Numbered from the stretch's first letter, positions 1 through 6,511 are shown. The stretch is DNA of 8,843 nucleotides from Ruminococcoides intestinihominis (GCF_040096285.1 NZ_JBBMEY010000057.1:1-8843), one strand, 5' to 3'. Made by a program: numbers and translations. The notes: a model not told the origin generated them from the sequence alone.

Positions 1-55
1 TAAATTTATAATATCTACATAGGGCATAATACCTTTATTTAGGATAGTTTGTAAC

Positions 56-74
56 GGTCCAACAGTGTTGGACC
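56..74. repeat. Perfect 9-bp palindrome, REP/MITE-like
   Basis: The arms GGTCCAACA (56-64) and TGTTGGACC (66-74) are perfect inverted copies around a single central base. Neither side is followed by a T-tract, so this is not an intrinsic terminator. On the minus strand the palindrome is preceded by GTGTAGG. A short conserved lead-in followed by a GC-richer palindrome in an AT-rich intergenic stretch resembles REP-like or MITE-like dispersed repeats of Clostridia; that comparison is from general knowledge and is inference. A protein-binding site (operator) is the alternative, but no gene start lies nearby in the window. Confidence 0.45.
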
Positions 75-130
75 CTACACCTGTGAGTCATAGTTTCATA
101 TGATTTTATGGTATATATTCTCACTACAAA

Positions 131-160
131 TTCACCTTAACTAACAATCAAAATTAAAAA
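131..160 (-). repeat. Partial copy of the intergenic repeat
   Basis: Read on the minus strand, this stretch matches the start of the repeat seen at 8662-8691. The block AATTTTGATTGT is identical, followed after two mismatches by GTTAAG, and the match then decays. It lies directly next to the fuller copy at 162-206 in the same orientation, giving an imperfect tandem arrangement. Function unknown. Confidence 0.4.
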
Positions 161-161
161 G

Positions 162-206
162 ACAAACCCTAATTTATCAAACTAATCTTTACCCACAGAC
201 AAAATT
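162..206 (-). repeat. Intergenic repeat, copy 1 (inverted relative to 8667-8711)
   Basis: The reverse complement of this segment matches 8667-8711 at 40 of 45 positions without gaps. The longest identical blocks are GATAAATTAGGG and AAGATTAGTT. The two copies lie in non-coding DNA at opposite ends of the window and in opposite orientation. Protein coding cannot explain the conservation, because neither copy is in a plausible gene. It is probably a dispersed intergenic element of this genome. Confidence 0.6.
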
Positions 207-292
207 GAAAAAAACTAATTTATAGGAAAGGGCTAAGATAACCCTTTGGTAAAAACAAAGCTAAAAAATAATGGAATACAGTAACAAAAGAG

Positions 293-320
293 AAAGGTCG
301 GTATTTTATTACCGACCTTT
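293..320 (-). terminator. Probable terminator of the recD2-comF-mreB operon
   Basis: A perfect 11-bp stem, AAAGGTCGGTA with TACCGACCTTT, encloses a 6-nt loop. On the minus strand it is followed by a pyrimidine-rich run (TTTCTCTTTTG), which suits an intrinsic terminator for transcripts coming from mreB. The distance of about 100 nt from the mreB stop codon is longer than usual. On the plus strand only four T residues follow, so it may also stop transcription weakly in the other direction. Confidence 0.65.
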
Positions 321-419
321 TGATATAATATAAATTTTAATATATCAAATTATTATCAAATTCATAAAGAACTTTACAATGGATTATTCTTAATAGCATA
401 ATCAATATAATAAAAAATT

Positions 420-1439
420 TTAATAAACTGCAAGTAAAGGGTTAATCTCGTGACCTTTATTATTATCAACCTTATTTATGTACTGAGAGGCTTTTACAAT
501 GCCTTTGATTGTACAAAACTCAGGTTCACTAGCAATGGTGATTTTTAGGTTTCTTATGTAGTCCTTAACAAGCTCTTTTAAGCCCTCAATTTTGCTAAGT
601 CCACCTGTAAATACAATGCCACTTTTAAGAATATCACCGTTTAATTCAGGAGGTGTGTTTTCCAACACATCAACAATACCTCTGATAATTTCAAGCATAG
701 TTCTTTGATAAATAGGTATTAGCTGACTTTTTCTAACCTCAATAGCTTTAGGTAAGCCACTTACCATATCTCTGCCTTTCATAATAAAGGTTTTGTCAGC
801 ATCAACAAATTTAACTGCACCGATTTCTTTCTTGCATTGTTCAGCCATTTGCTGACCGATTGAAAGATTGTAATGACTTTTCATATATTTAATAATATTC
901 TTGTCCATTTCATTACCGGCTTTTTTGATAGAAATACCGGAACTGACTCCACCTAAGGAAAGTACTGCAATGTCAGCAGTACCACCACCTAAGTCAGCAA
1001 TCAACTTACCTTCACCTGAAAGTATGTCAAGACCTGCACCCATTGCTGATGCTTTAGGTGTTTCAATTAAATACACAGACCGTACGCCATAACTGCTGAT
1101 AGCATTTACTATTGCTCTTCTTTCAACTTCGGTTATTCCACCGGGAACAGCAGTAATAATTTTAGGCATAGATATTCTTTTTCTGCAACCTTTTTCTATG
1201 AAAATTCTTATCATATTTTCCATAAGTTCTGAGGCAGATACTGCACCGTCAACCATAGGAAAGGTAGCCTTTACTCTCTCGGGAGTTTTTCCGATAGTTT
1301 TGTATGCCATATCACCAACTGCTATTATTGAATTTGTATAGGTGTCATATGTAATAACTGATGGTTCAGAGATTATAACACCTTTATTTTTTGTAGCAAC
1401 TTGAGTATTGCAAGTGCCAATATCTATAGCAATATTCAT
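420..1439 (-). CDS. mreB: MreB/Mbl-family bacterial actin (rod-shape protein)
   Basis: This is an actin-fold ATPase of the MreB/Mbl family. Such proteins form short filaments under the membrane that organise the peptidoglycan synthesis machinery. Visible motifs are the phosphate-1 loop DIGTCNTQV (residues 6-14), the LIETPKASAMGAGL segment (124-137) with the conserved Glu, phosphate-2 DLGGGTADIAVL (149-160), and the adenosine-motif segment GIVFTGGLSKIEGL (274-287). The length of 339 aa fits the family. It is divergent: Cys replaces the usual Ala in phosphate-1 and the C-terminal motif is degenerate. A clear AGGAGAAC ribosome binding site precedes the ATG, 15 nt downstream of comF, so it is probably the last gene of recD2-comF-mreB. 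No mreC or mreD is adjacent, so it may be a paralogue such as Mbl or MreBH rather than the main MreB. A plasmid-type ParM is less likely, given the MreB-like motifs and the chromosomal context. Confidence 0.88.
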   Translation of the reverse strand: MNIAIDIGTCNTQVATKNKGVIISEPSVITYDTYTNSIIAVGDMAYKTIGKTPERVKATFPMVDGAVSASELMENMIRIFIEKGCRKRISMPKIITAVPGGITEVERRAIVNAISSYGVRSVYLIETPKASAMGAGLDILSGEGKLIADLGGGTADIAVLSLGGVSSGISIKKAGNEMDKNIIKYMKSHYNLSIGQQMAEQCKKEIGAVKFVDADKTFIMKGRDMVSGLPKAIEVRKSQLIPIYQRTMLEIIRGIVDVLENTPPELNGDILKSGIVFTGGLSKIEGLKELVKDYIRNLKITIASEPEFCTIKGIVKASQYINKVDNNKGHEINPLLAVY

Positions 1440-1454
1440 TATGTTCTCCTAAAT

Positions 1455-2093
1455 TTATGCTTTGCATAGTGTACAACAACATACTGTGTTGCATCCACCT
1501 TTGAAAAGTGTTTTTGCACATTCACCAATGGTACAACCTGTTGTAATTATATCATCAACAATAAGTATATTTTTGTCTTTTATTAGACTTTTGTCAATTA
1601 CCTTGTATGCATTCTTAACATTATTCATTCTGTCTTTGCCTTTTAAGGTATGTTGCACTTTATTGTTTTTGTGTTTAAACAGTGTTTCTGTATAGGGAAT
1701 GTTAAGTTCTTCGGCAATTGTTCTGGCTAAAATTTCTGATTGATTGTAGCCTCTTTCTTTCAGCCTTTTATTATGTAAAGGTACTGCAGTAATAATGTCA
1801 AAGTGTAAGTCACCATAACTTTTCTTAATAGTATCAACCATTAAAATTCCCATAGACTTGCCAAGGTATTTTTTATCATAAAATTTAAAATTCAGTATAC
1901 CTTTCCGAAAATCATCTTCATAGTAAAATGGTGAAATACACCTAAATCCACCAATAGCAAAACCATCAAAATAATTTATAGGGAATTTGCTGATGCAATC
2001 TTTACATACTATTTCCTTTTCTTCAATAACTTTGTTACAGAAAGGACATCTGTTTGGAAAGAAAAAGTTTTTTATTTTATCTGCAATACTCAT
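1455..2093 (-). CDS. comF: ComF family protein (phosphoribosyltransferase fold)
   Basis: ComF proteins are cytoplasmic and are needed for natural DNA uptake in competent bacteria, though many non-competent species carry them and the reaction is not firmly known. The N-terminus has a four-cysteine zinc finger (C16, C19, C30, C33). The second half is a type I phosphoribosyltransferase domain with VPLHNKRLKERGYNQ (residues 104-118) and the PRPP-binding loop ILIVDDIITTGCTIG (176-190). The length of 212 aa is typical. The start codon overlaps the recD2 stop by 4 bp (ATGA), which suggests translational coupling, and mreB follows after 15 nt. The C-terminal tail is unusually rich in cysteine, with six Cys in the last 24 residues including a run of three. 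Placement next to a helicase supports a DNA-processing role (inference). Confidence 0.9.
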   Translation of the reverse strand: MSIADKIKNFFFPNRCPFCNKVIEEKEIVCKDCISKFPINYFDGFAIGGFRCISPFYYEDDFRKGILNFKFYDKKYLGKSMGILMVDTIKKSYGDLHFDIITAVPLHNKRLKERGYNQSEILARTIAEELNIPYTETLFKHKNNKVQHTLKGKDRMNNVKNAYKVIDKSLIKDKNILIVDDIITTGCTIGECAKTLFKGGCNTVCCCTLCKA

Positions 2094-4300
2094 ATAGCAC
2101 TATCTTGTTGTAAAAAATATTTTAGTCCTGTATATCGTTTATTCTTCTTGTTACTGTGGGTCATATTAGCAATAATGTTGCTATCTCCAACAATAATAAG
2201 TAGTTTCTTTGCCCTTGTAACACCTGTGTAAAGTAGATTTCTGTAACACAACTGTGGTGGTGTGTGGAACAAAGGAATAATAACTGCCTCAAATTCATTA
2301 CCCTGACTTTTGTGTATAGTTGTTGCATAGCTTAATTCAACATCCTGCGCTGAGTCATAGTCATAGGTAGCAACCTTGTCATCAAATCGAATTTTAATGT
2401 ATTGTTGCTTTTTGTTAATTTCAATTATTGTGCCGATATCACCGTTAAAAATACCGGTAGAAGTTTCTCCATCATCTTTAGTGTACATTATGTCATAGTT
2501 ATTTTTGTACTGCATAACCTTGTCACCGATACGAAGAATCTTTCTGCCAAACTTAATTTCTTGTTTGTCTTTAGCCGGTGGGTTAAGTGCATTTTGTAGT
2601 CTTTCATTTAAGTCAGTTGCACCTAAAGCACCTTTTCTACCGGGACACAAAATTTGTATATCCTCAGTAGGGGAATAGTTGTAGCTTTTTACAAGTCGTC
2701 TTGTAAACAAGTCAATTACAAGGTTAGTTGCATCTGTGCCATTTTTAGTTGGCAAGAAGAAAAAGTCATTGTTGTGTTTTGAAATGTCAGGAAGTTCACC
2801 CTCAACAATTTTGTGAGCATTAGTAACAATAAGACTTTTTAGTGATTGTCTGAAAATTTCTGTTAATTCTACAAATGGTAATTTTTCACATTCAATTAAG
2901 TTGCCAAGAATATTACCCGGTCCAACTGACGGTAGCTGATTACTGTCACCTACAAGAATAAGTCTTGTGGCAAATGGCAAAGCCTCTATTAAACTTGCAA
3001 ATAGCTGACTATCCACCATAGAAACTTCATCAACAATTAGTGCATCACATTTTAGTAGGTTCTTTTCGTTTTTCTTAAATACCGGTTTATCATCTTTATC
3101 ATAGGCAACTTCCAGTAGTCTGTGAATTGTTTTTGCCTCTTTGCCGGTAACTTCACCCATTCTCTGTGATGCTCTGCCTGTAGGTGCAGTTAGCAGTACA
3201 GTTTGTCCATTCTTTTCAAGTATCTTAATAATGGCATTTAGTGTTGTTGTTTTGCCTGTACCCGGACCACCTGTAAGAATAAGAAAGCCTTTTTCCATAG
3301 CTGACTTAATAGCCTCAATCTGCTTTTCTGCATACTGAATATTCTCCTCTTGTTGTATCTTTTCAATAAGAGTATCTGTATTTGAAAACTTAGCAGCAGG
3401 GAAACTTTGCATTAGTTTAATTCTGTTTGCGATGAAAGTTTCTGCTCTGTGCATTTCAGGTAAGAAAATAAAATTCTTATCATCAAAATTTTCACGCATA
3501 AGTGACGCATCAAAAATCATATTATTAAGTGCGTCTTTCACAAGGTCCGTATCAACTTGTAGGAAGTTTGTAGTAGTGGCTATGAGCCTTTCTTCCGGTA
3601 AACAAGTGTGACCGTTTTGCTTGTTGTGGTTTAGTACATGGGCAATACCTGCTCTCACTCTGTTTTTATCATCAATAGGTCTGTCTTGCTTTTTAGCTAT
3701 CATATCAGCCATTTCAAAGCTGACTCTAAGTCCATTGTCACAAAGTGTATATGGATTATCTCTAATATATTCAAGACTTCTGTTGCCAAAAAATTTGTAA
3801 ATTCTTACAGCAGTATTTGCAGAAATTTGAAATTCACTAAGGTATAGCATAAGCTCCCTTATACCGATACTTTCCTTTAGCTGTTTGGAAATATCATTAG
3901 CTTTCTTTTCTGAAATACCCTTTAACAAAGCAACTCTCTCAGGTTCATTTTCCAGCACTTCAAGAGTTTTTTCTCCAAATTCTTTTACAAGCATTGTAGC
4001 AGTTGATGAACCCACACCTTTAATTGCACCGGATGAAAGATAACGCAAAATACCGTTAGAGGTTGTTGGAATAGTAGGTTCAAAGGTTTCTACACAAAAC
4101 TGTAAACCATAGCTTGGGTGACTTTTATATCGACCGTATAGCCTAACTTCCATACCAACTTCAACAGTAGGCATTACTCCTGTAGCAGTAATTAATTCTT
4201 TCTTAACATCTACATCAACTACGCTGTAACCGTTGTCGTTGTTTCTATAAATAATATCTTCAATTGTCCCTGTAATTTGTAAAATTTCATTATTATCCAT
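2090..4300 (-). CDS. recD2: RecD2-type superfamily 1 DNA helicase
   Basis: This is a 5'-to-3' superfamily 1B DNA helicase of the RecD2 (RecD-like, YrrC) group, which acts in DNA repair and replication-fork maintenance without RecBC. The N-terminal RecD2-specific region (about 1-320) contains an OB-like start and helix-hairpin-helix segments around 88-140. The motor shows Walker A GGPGTGKT (344-351), motif Ia TAPTGRAS (371-378), Walker B VDEVSMVD (423-430), motif III GDSNQLPSVGPG (451-462), motif IV TEIFRQ (480-485), YATTIHKSQG (658-667) and motif VI YTGVTRAKK (691-699). The length of 736 aa is normal and the gene looks intact. The start is fixed by the N-terminal family match, since the next Met is far inside the domain. 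No Shine-Dalgarno sequence lies upstream. A 4-bp overlap joins it to comF. Confidence 0.95.
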   Translation of the reverse strand: MDNNEILQITGTIEDIIYRNNDNGYSVVDVDVKKELITATGVMPTVEVGMEVRLYGRYKSHPSYGLQFCVETFEPTIPTTSNGILRYLSSGAIKGVGSSTATMLVKEFGEKTLEVLENEPERVALLKGISEKKANDISKQLKESIGIRELMLYLSEFQISANTAVRIYKFFGNRSLEYIRDNPYTLCDNGLRVSFEMADMIAKKQDRPIDDKNRVRAGIAHVLNHNKQNGHTCLPEERLIATTTNFLQVDTDLVKDALNNMIFDASLMRENFDDKNFIFLPEMHRAETFIANRIKLMQSFPAAKFSNTDTLIEKIQQEENIQYAEKQIEAIKSAMEKGFLILTGGPGTGKTTTLNAIIKILEKNGQTVLLTAPTGRASQRMGEVTGKEAKTIHRLLEVAYDKDDKPVFKKNEKNLLKCDALIVDEVSMVDSQLFASLIEALPFATRLILVGDSNQLPSVGPGNILGNLIECEKLPFVELTEIFRQSLKSLIVTNAHKIVEGELPDISKHNNDFFFLPTKNGTDATNLVIDLFTRRLVKSYNYSPTEDIQILCPGRKGALGATDLNERLQNALNPPAKDKQEIKFGRKILRIGDKVMQYKNNYDIMYTKDDGETSTGIFNGDIGTIIEINKKQQYIKIRFDDKVATYDYDSAQDVELSYATTIHKSQGNEFEAVIIPLFHTPPQLCYRNLLYTGVTRAKKLLIIVGDSNIIANMTHSNKKNKRYTGLKYFLQQDSAI

Positions 4301-4302
4301 AA

Positions 4303-4336
4303 ATTATATTATAACACTAAACGGCTATATTTACAA
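4303..4336 (-). promoter_or_regulatory. Candidate sigmaA promoter just before recD2
   Basis: On the minus strand TTGTAA (4336-4331) and TATAAT (4313-4308) are separated by exactly 17 nt. The -35 matches the TTGACA consensus at four of six bases and the -10 is perfect. Transcription would start at about 4301, that is, at or next to the recD2 ATG, giving a leaderless or nearly leaderless mRNA. This agrees with the missing Shine-Dalgarno sequence. TATAAT-like words are common in such AT-rich DNA, so this is tentative. Confidence 0.3.
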
Positions 4337-4663
4337 TGAATTAACCTCATTAGAAAGACACTTTTTGTCAATAATTTTTATAAAGTCATAACCATAGGTC
4401 AGGGACTTAATGTCATTTATTGCTTCTTTAGATAAATTCTCGGTAACAATAATAATTTTCTGTGGTCTAAAGCTACCCATCCATTTTGTTTTTTCTATTG
4501 CACTTCTTACTATAAATTCATAATTTGAATGACTGTTAACAGGTGTAATCAGCATAGTTGAACATTCATTTTTTACACTCATAATTCTAAAGATTAAGTA
4601 GCTGATAATTTCCGTAAAACCAACAATAGCAAATATAAAAAGTAATGTATATAGAAATAGCAT
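4331..4663 (-). CDS. Small membrane-anchored protein of unknown function
   Basis: I do not recognise this 110-aa protein. Residues 4-27 form one strongly hydrophobic segment, probably a membrane anchor. The remaining ~80 residues are soluble and look like an alternating strand-helix fold: strand TMLITPV (36-42), helix with NYEFIVRSAIEK (48-59), strand KIIIVTE (69-75), helix LSKEAINDIKSL (77-88), strand DFIKIID (93-99). The charge pattern puts the soluble part in the cytoplasm (inference). A good ribosome binding site, GAGGTGG, lies about 5 nt before the ATG, which supports this as a real gene. It precedes recD2 by 30 nt in the same direction and could share its transcript. A weak sigmaA-like pair on the minus strand (TTGCAC at 4760-4755, TATTAT at 4737-4732, 17-nt spacing) might drive it. 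Confidence 0.75.
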   Translation of the reverse strand: MLFLYTLLFIFAIVGFTEIISYLIFRIMSVKNECSTMLITPVNSHSNYEFIVRSAIEKTKWMGSFRPQKIIIVTENLSKEAINDIKSLTYGYDFIKIIDKKCLSNEVNSL

Positions 4664-4707
4664 ATAACCACCTCACTACATAATATGTTGATAATTTATT
4701 TTTGTCT

Positions 4708-4737
4708 GTATATTTTATTAAGTTTTAATCCATAATA
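4708..4737 (+). promoter_or_regulatory. Candidate sigmaF/sigmaG-like promoter for the DUF1540 gene
   Basis: GTATA (4708-4712) and CATAATA (4731-4737) with an 18-nt spacer match by eye the forespore sigmaG-type pattern known from Bacillus (GnATR at -35, CATnnTA at -10). The predicted start at about 4743-4745 would place the hairpin 4743-4758 at the very 5' end of the mRNA. The words are short and the DNA is AT-rich, so chance matches are possible. The support comes from the neighbouring sporulation genes. Confidence 0.33.
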
Positions 4738-4742
4738 ATTAG

Positions 4743-4758
4743 GCACAAAGAGTTGTGC
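4743..4758 (+). promoter_or_regulatory. 5' leader hairpin before the DUF1540 gene
   Basis: The stem GCACAA with TTGTGC (6 bp) closes a 4-nt AGAG loop. It lies about 10 nt upstream of the ribosome binding site GAGGTGAT (4769-4776) and does not include it. If transcription begins at the proposed promoter, this would be a 5'-terminal stem that could stabilise the mRNA. As a terminator it would be weak, because only AAAATATTTT follows. Confidence 0.35.
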
Positions 4759-4780
4759 AAAATATTTTGAGGTGATAAAT

Positions 4781-4963
4781 ATGGACAAGACAAATAAGAA
4801 CCATTCAATCCGTTGTACCGTTACTTCTTGTGAAAACCACAATATGTCAGAAAACTATTGTGCCCTAGACACAGTAAATATCGGTACACATGAACCACAT
4901 CCTAGTGAAAGTAAATGTGTTGACTGCGAAAGTTTTGTAGCAAAGTCAAAGTGCAGTTGCTAA
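4781..4963 (+). CDS. DUF1540 domain protein, small cysteine-rich
   Basis: This 60-aa protein has seven cysteines: C12, C17, C27, C46, C49, C58 and C60. The opening pattern (I-R-C-T-V-T-S-C, then C27-A-L followed by a V-N-I-G strand) and the later SKCVDCESF segment fit the DUF1540 family, a short domain common in Clostridia. The cysteines probably bind a metal; the function is not established. The ATG at 4781 is chosen over the upstream in-frame GTG (4772), because that GTG lies inside the strong Shine-Dalgarno sequence GAGGTGAT. The gene stands alone between the divergent 110-aa gene and dpaA. A sigmaG-like promoter and the adjacent dipicolinate genes hint at expression during sporulation (inference). 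There is no signal peptide or membrane segment. Confidence 0.85.
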   Translation: MDKTNKNHSIRCTVTSCENHNMSENYCALDTVNIGTHEPHPSESKCVDCESFVAKSKCSC

Positions 4964-4991
4964 TAACTTTTGCACATTAAATTATTTTATG

Positions 4992-5011
4992 GCGACACAA
5001 CTTAGTGTCGC
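4992..5011 (+). terminator. Stem-loop between the DUF1540 gene and dpaA
   Basis: GCGACAC and GTGTCGC form a perfect 7-bp stem with a 6-nt loop, 28 nt after the DUF1540 stop codon. It may end that transcript, but neither strand shows a proper T-tract after the stem (TTACATATAA on plus). The left arm also contains the ACAC that could act as the -35 of the proposed sigmaK promoter, so the palindrome may instead be a regulatory site for dpaA. Confidence 0.45.
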
Positions 5012-5023
5012 TTACATATAATA
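4995..5023 (+). promoter_or_regulatory. Candidate sigmaK-like promoter for dpaAB
   Basis: CATATAATA (5015-5023) matches the sigmaK -10 pattern CATAnnnTA in full, and an AC-rich -35 (ACAC, 4995-4998) sits 16 nt upstream. In Bacillus subtilis the dipicolinate synthase genes are transcribed by sigmaK in the mother cell, so such a site is expected here. The start would be near 5030, leaving a leader of about 45 nt before the ATG. The match is by eye only, and sigmaE recognises similar -10 words. Confidence 0.45.
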
Positions 5024-5076
5024 AAGTATAAGACGAAAAATAAATAGTTAAGATAATAAGATAAAAGGTGCTTTTT

Positions 5077-5928
5077 ATGAAAAGTGATAAACTGACTTTT
5101 GGTATTCTTGGTGGAGATAAAAGAAATTACTACCTAGCTAAGGCACTAAAGAATGATGGTTATGAAGTAAAGTTATGTGGCTTTGAAAAACTGTCAAATA
5201 TGAGTTGTGAAGTAGCCTCTGCTTTAGACAGTGATGTGCTTGTTCTTCCTATTATTCCTTTTGATAAGGGTAAAGAAGTAAAGTCCCCTTATGCTGAAAA
5301 GACTGTTGACCTAAGTGGTTATGAAGATAAATTAAAGGGTAAAAAAGTCTTTACCGGCAAGAGAGAAAAATTTCTTTCTGAATTTTCAGGTATGGAAAAG
5401 GAAACCTTGTCATATAGTGATAGAGAAGAGTTCTCTGTGAAAAATGCAGTACCTACAGCAGAGGGTGCAATAGAAAAAGCAATAAATAGCAGTGACTTTA
5501 CTATAAACGGTAGCAAGTCACTTGTTTGTGGCTATGGTAGAATTGGCAAGGTGCTTTCAGAGATGCTTCGTGGGATGGGTTCTGAGGTCACTGTTTCTGC
5601 CAGAAAGAGCAGTGACCTTGCGTGGATAAAGCTCAATAGTTTTCAGGGTGTTAAGACCGGTTATTTTTCTGAATTAGAAAAATACGACTTAATATTTAAC
5701 ACTGTACCTGCTATGATTTTTGATGAAGAAAAGTTAAAGAGAATAAAGTCCGGTGCATTAATTATAGACCTTGCCTCATACCCTGGTGGGGTTGACTTTG
5801 AAAAAGCTAAAGAGCTTGGGGTAAAAACAATTCATGCCTTGTCTTTACCGGGAAAGGTAGCACCAAAGTCAGCCGGAGAAATTATTGAAAGCACAATTTT
5901 GAGCATACTCAAGGAGGATGACGGGTGA
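5077..5928 (+). CDS. dpaA: Dipicolinate synthase subunit A
   Basis: With DpaB this subunit makes dipicolinic acid from the lysine-pathway intermediate dihydrodipicolinate (or its hydrated precursor) in the mother cell. The product is moved into the forespore, where its calcium chelate gives heat resistance. The N-terminal domain starts with GILGGDKRNYYLAKAL (residues 9-24). A Rossmann NAD(P)-binding domain follows with CGYGRIGKVL (151-160), and the family signature LPGKVAPKSAGEII lies at 257-270. The length of 283 aa is slightly below the ~297 aa of Bacillus SpoVFA. The ATG at 5077 is preferred to the in-frame GTG at 5068, because that GTG is part of the AAAGGTG ribosome binding site. The stop overlaps the dpaB start by 4 bp. 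The usual Bacillus neighbours asd, dapG and dapA are absent here. Confidence 0.93.
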   Translation: MKSDKLTFGILGGDKRNYYLAKALKNDGYEVKLCGFEKLSNMSCEVASALDSDVLVLPIIPFDKGKEVKSPYAEKTVDLSGYEDKLKGKKVFTGKREKFLSEFSGMEKETLSYSDREEFSVKNAVPTAEGAIEKAINSSDFTINGSKSLVCGYGRIGKVLSEMLRGMGSEVTVSARKSSDLAWIKLNSFQGVKTGYFSELEKYDLIFNTVPAMIFDEEKLKRIKSGALIIDLASYPGGVDFEKAKELGVKTIHALSLPGKVAPKSAGEIIESTILSILKEDDG

Positions 5929-6497
5929 AAAAGCTTGCCGTCGGATATGCTCTGTCGGCTTCCTTTTGTACCTTTAGTAAATCAATAGCACAGCTAAAAA
6001 AAATAGTGGAGATGGGGTATGATGTTATTCCCATAATGTCCACAAATGCAAGTACTAAAGACACAAGATTTGGAACTGCACAGACATTTGTAACGGAAGT
6101 AGAAAACCTGACAAATAAGAAAGTTATTAGGACAATAGAAGATGCAGAACCGGTTGGACCAAAGAAAATGTGTGATGTTCTTGTAGTAGCTCCTTGTACC
6201 GGCAATACCCTTGGGAAAATTGCCAACGCTATAACCGATACACCTGTTACTATGGCAGTAAAAAGCCACCTGAGAATTCAGAGACCTGTACTACTGGCAA
6301 TAGCTACTAATGATGGTCTTGGTGCATCTGCAATGAATATAGGAAAACTCTTAAATACTAAAAATGTATATTTTGTTCCAATGTCACAGGATGATTGTGT
6401 GAAAAAGCCTAATTCTTTGGTAAGTGATTTTACCCTTATTCCGGAATGTATAACATTAGCTTACGAGAATAAACAATATCAGCCTGTGTTTATATAG
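5925..6497 (+). CDS. dpaB: Dipicolinate synthase subunit B
   Basis: This is the partner of DpaA in dipicolinic acid synthesis, a member of the flavoprotein (flavin-dependent decarboxylase-like) fold family, also known as SpoVFB. Visible family features are the N-terminal strand with GYALSASFCTFSKS (7-20), VVAPCTGNTLGKIA (87-100), the AVKSHLRIQRPVLLAIATND region (111-130) and VPMSQDDCVKKPNSLVSDF (151-169). The length of 190 aa is close to the ~200 aa of the Bacillus protein. Translation starts at GTG 5925, which overlaps the dpaA TGA stop (GTGA), with a strong AAGGAGG at 5911-5917. Translational coupling should keep the two subunits balanced. An intrinsic terminator follows at once, so dpaA-dpaB form a two-gene operon. 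Confidence 0.93.
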   Translation: MKKLAVGYALSASFCTFSKSIAQLKKIVEMGYDVIPIMSTNASTKDTRFGTAQTFVTEVENLTNKKVIRTIEDAEPVGPKKMCDVLVVAPCTGNTLGKIANAITDTPVTMAVKSHLRIQRPVLLAIATNDGLGASAMNIGKLLNTKNVYFVPMSQDDCVKKPNSLVSDFTLIPECITLAYENKQYQPVFI

Positions 6498-6511
6498 ATT
6501 AATAAATTTTA

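Larger units (their letters stand above)
1..419. other. Non-coding left flank with repeats and hairpins
   Basis: No open reading frame of convincing length or start signal is visible on either strand. The stretch holds a perfect palindrome (56-74), two copies of an intergenic repeat on the minus strand (131-160 partial, 162-206 full), a small 6-bp hairpin (227-232 with 242-247), and the hairpin that probably terminates the mreB operon (293-320). Beside the terminator is an AT-only 9-bp inverted repeat (319-327 with 341-349). It shares two bases with the terminator stem and is probably without function. The region between the terminator and the mreB stop codon is very AT-rich and shows nothing else. 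Confidence 0.7.

Noticed and set aside
901..1092. Plus-strand open frame opposite mreB
   Set aside because: It is proline- and serine-rich translation of the reverse strand of the phosphate-2 region of mreB, with no start signal of its own.
420..4663. RecD2 with a small membrane protein as a defence system
   Set aside because: RecD2 and ComF are common core genes; there is no nuclease, toxin or sensor module and no sign of a variable island.
4772..4780. In-frame GTG as the start of the DUF1540 protein
   Set aside because: It lies inside the Shine-Dalgarno sequence GAGGTGAT; the ATG at 4781 is correctly spaced from it.
5068..5076. In-frame GTG as the start of DpaA
   Set aside because: It forms part of the AAAGGTG ribosome binding site; ATG 5077 gives the normal family N-terminus.
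4964..5076. Riboswitch (for example lysine-type) before dpaA
   Set aside because: Only one 7-bp stem-loop is present and the leader is too short and AT-rich for a known riboswitch fold.
5909..6269. Minus-strand open frames opposite dpaB
   Set aside because: They have no ribosome binding site or recognisable domain and lie wholly opposite a well-supported gene; they are antisense shadows.
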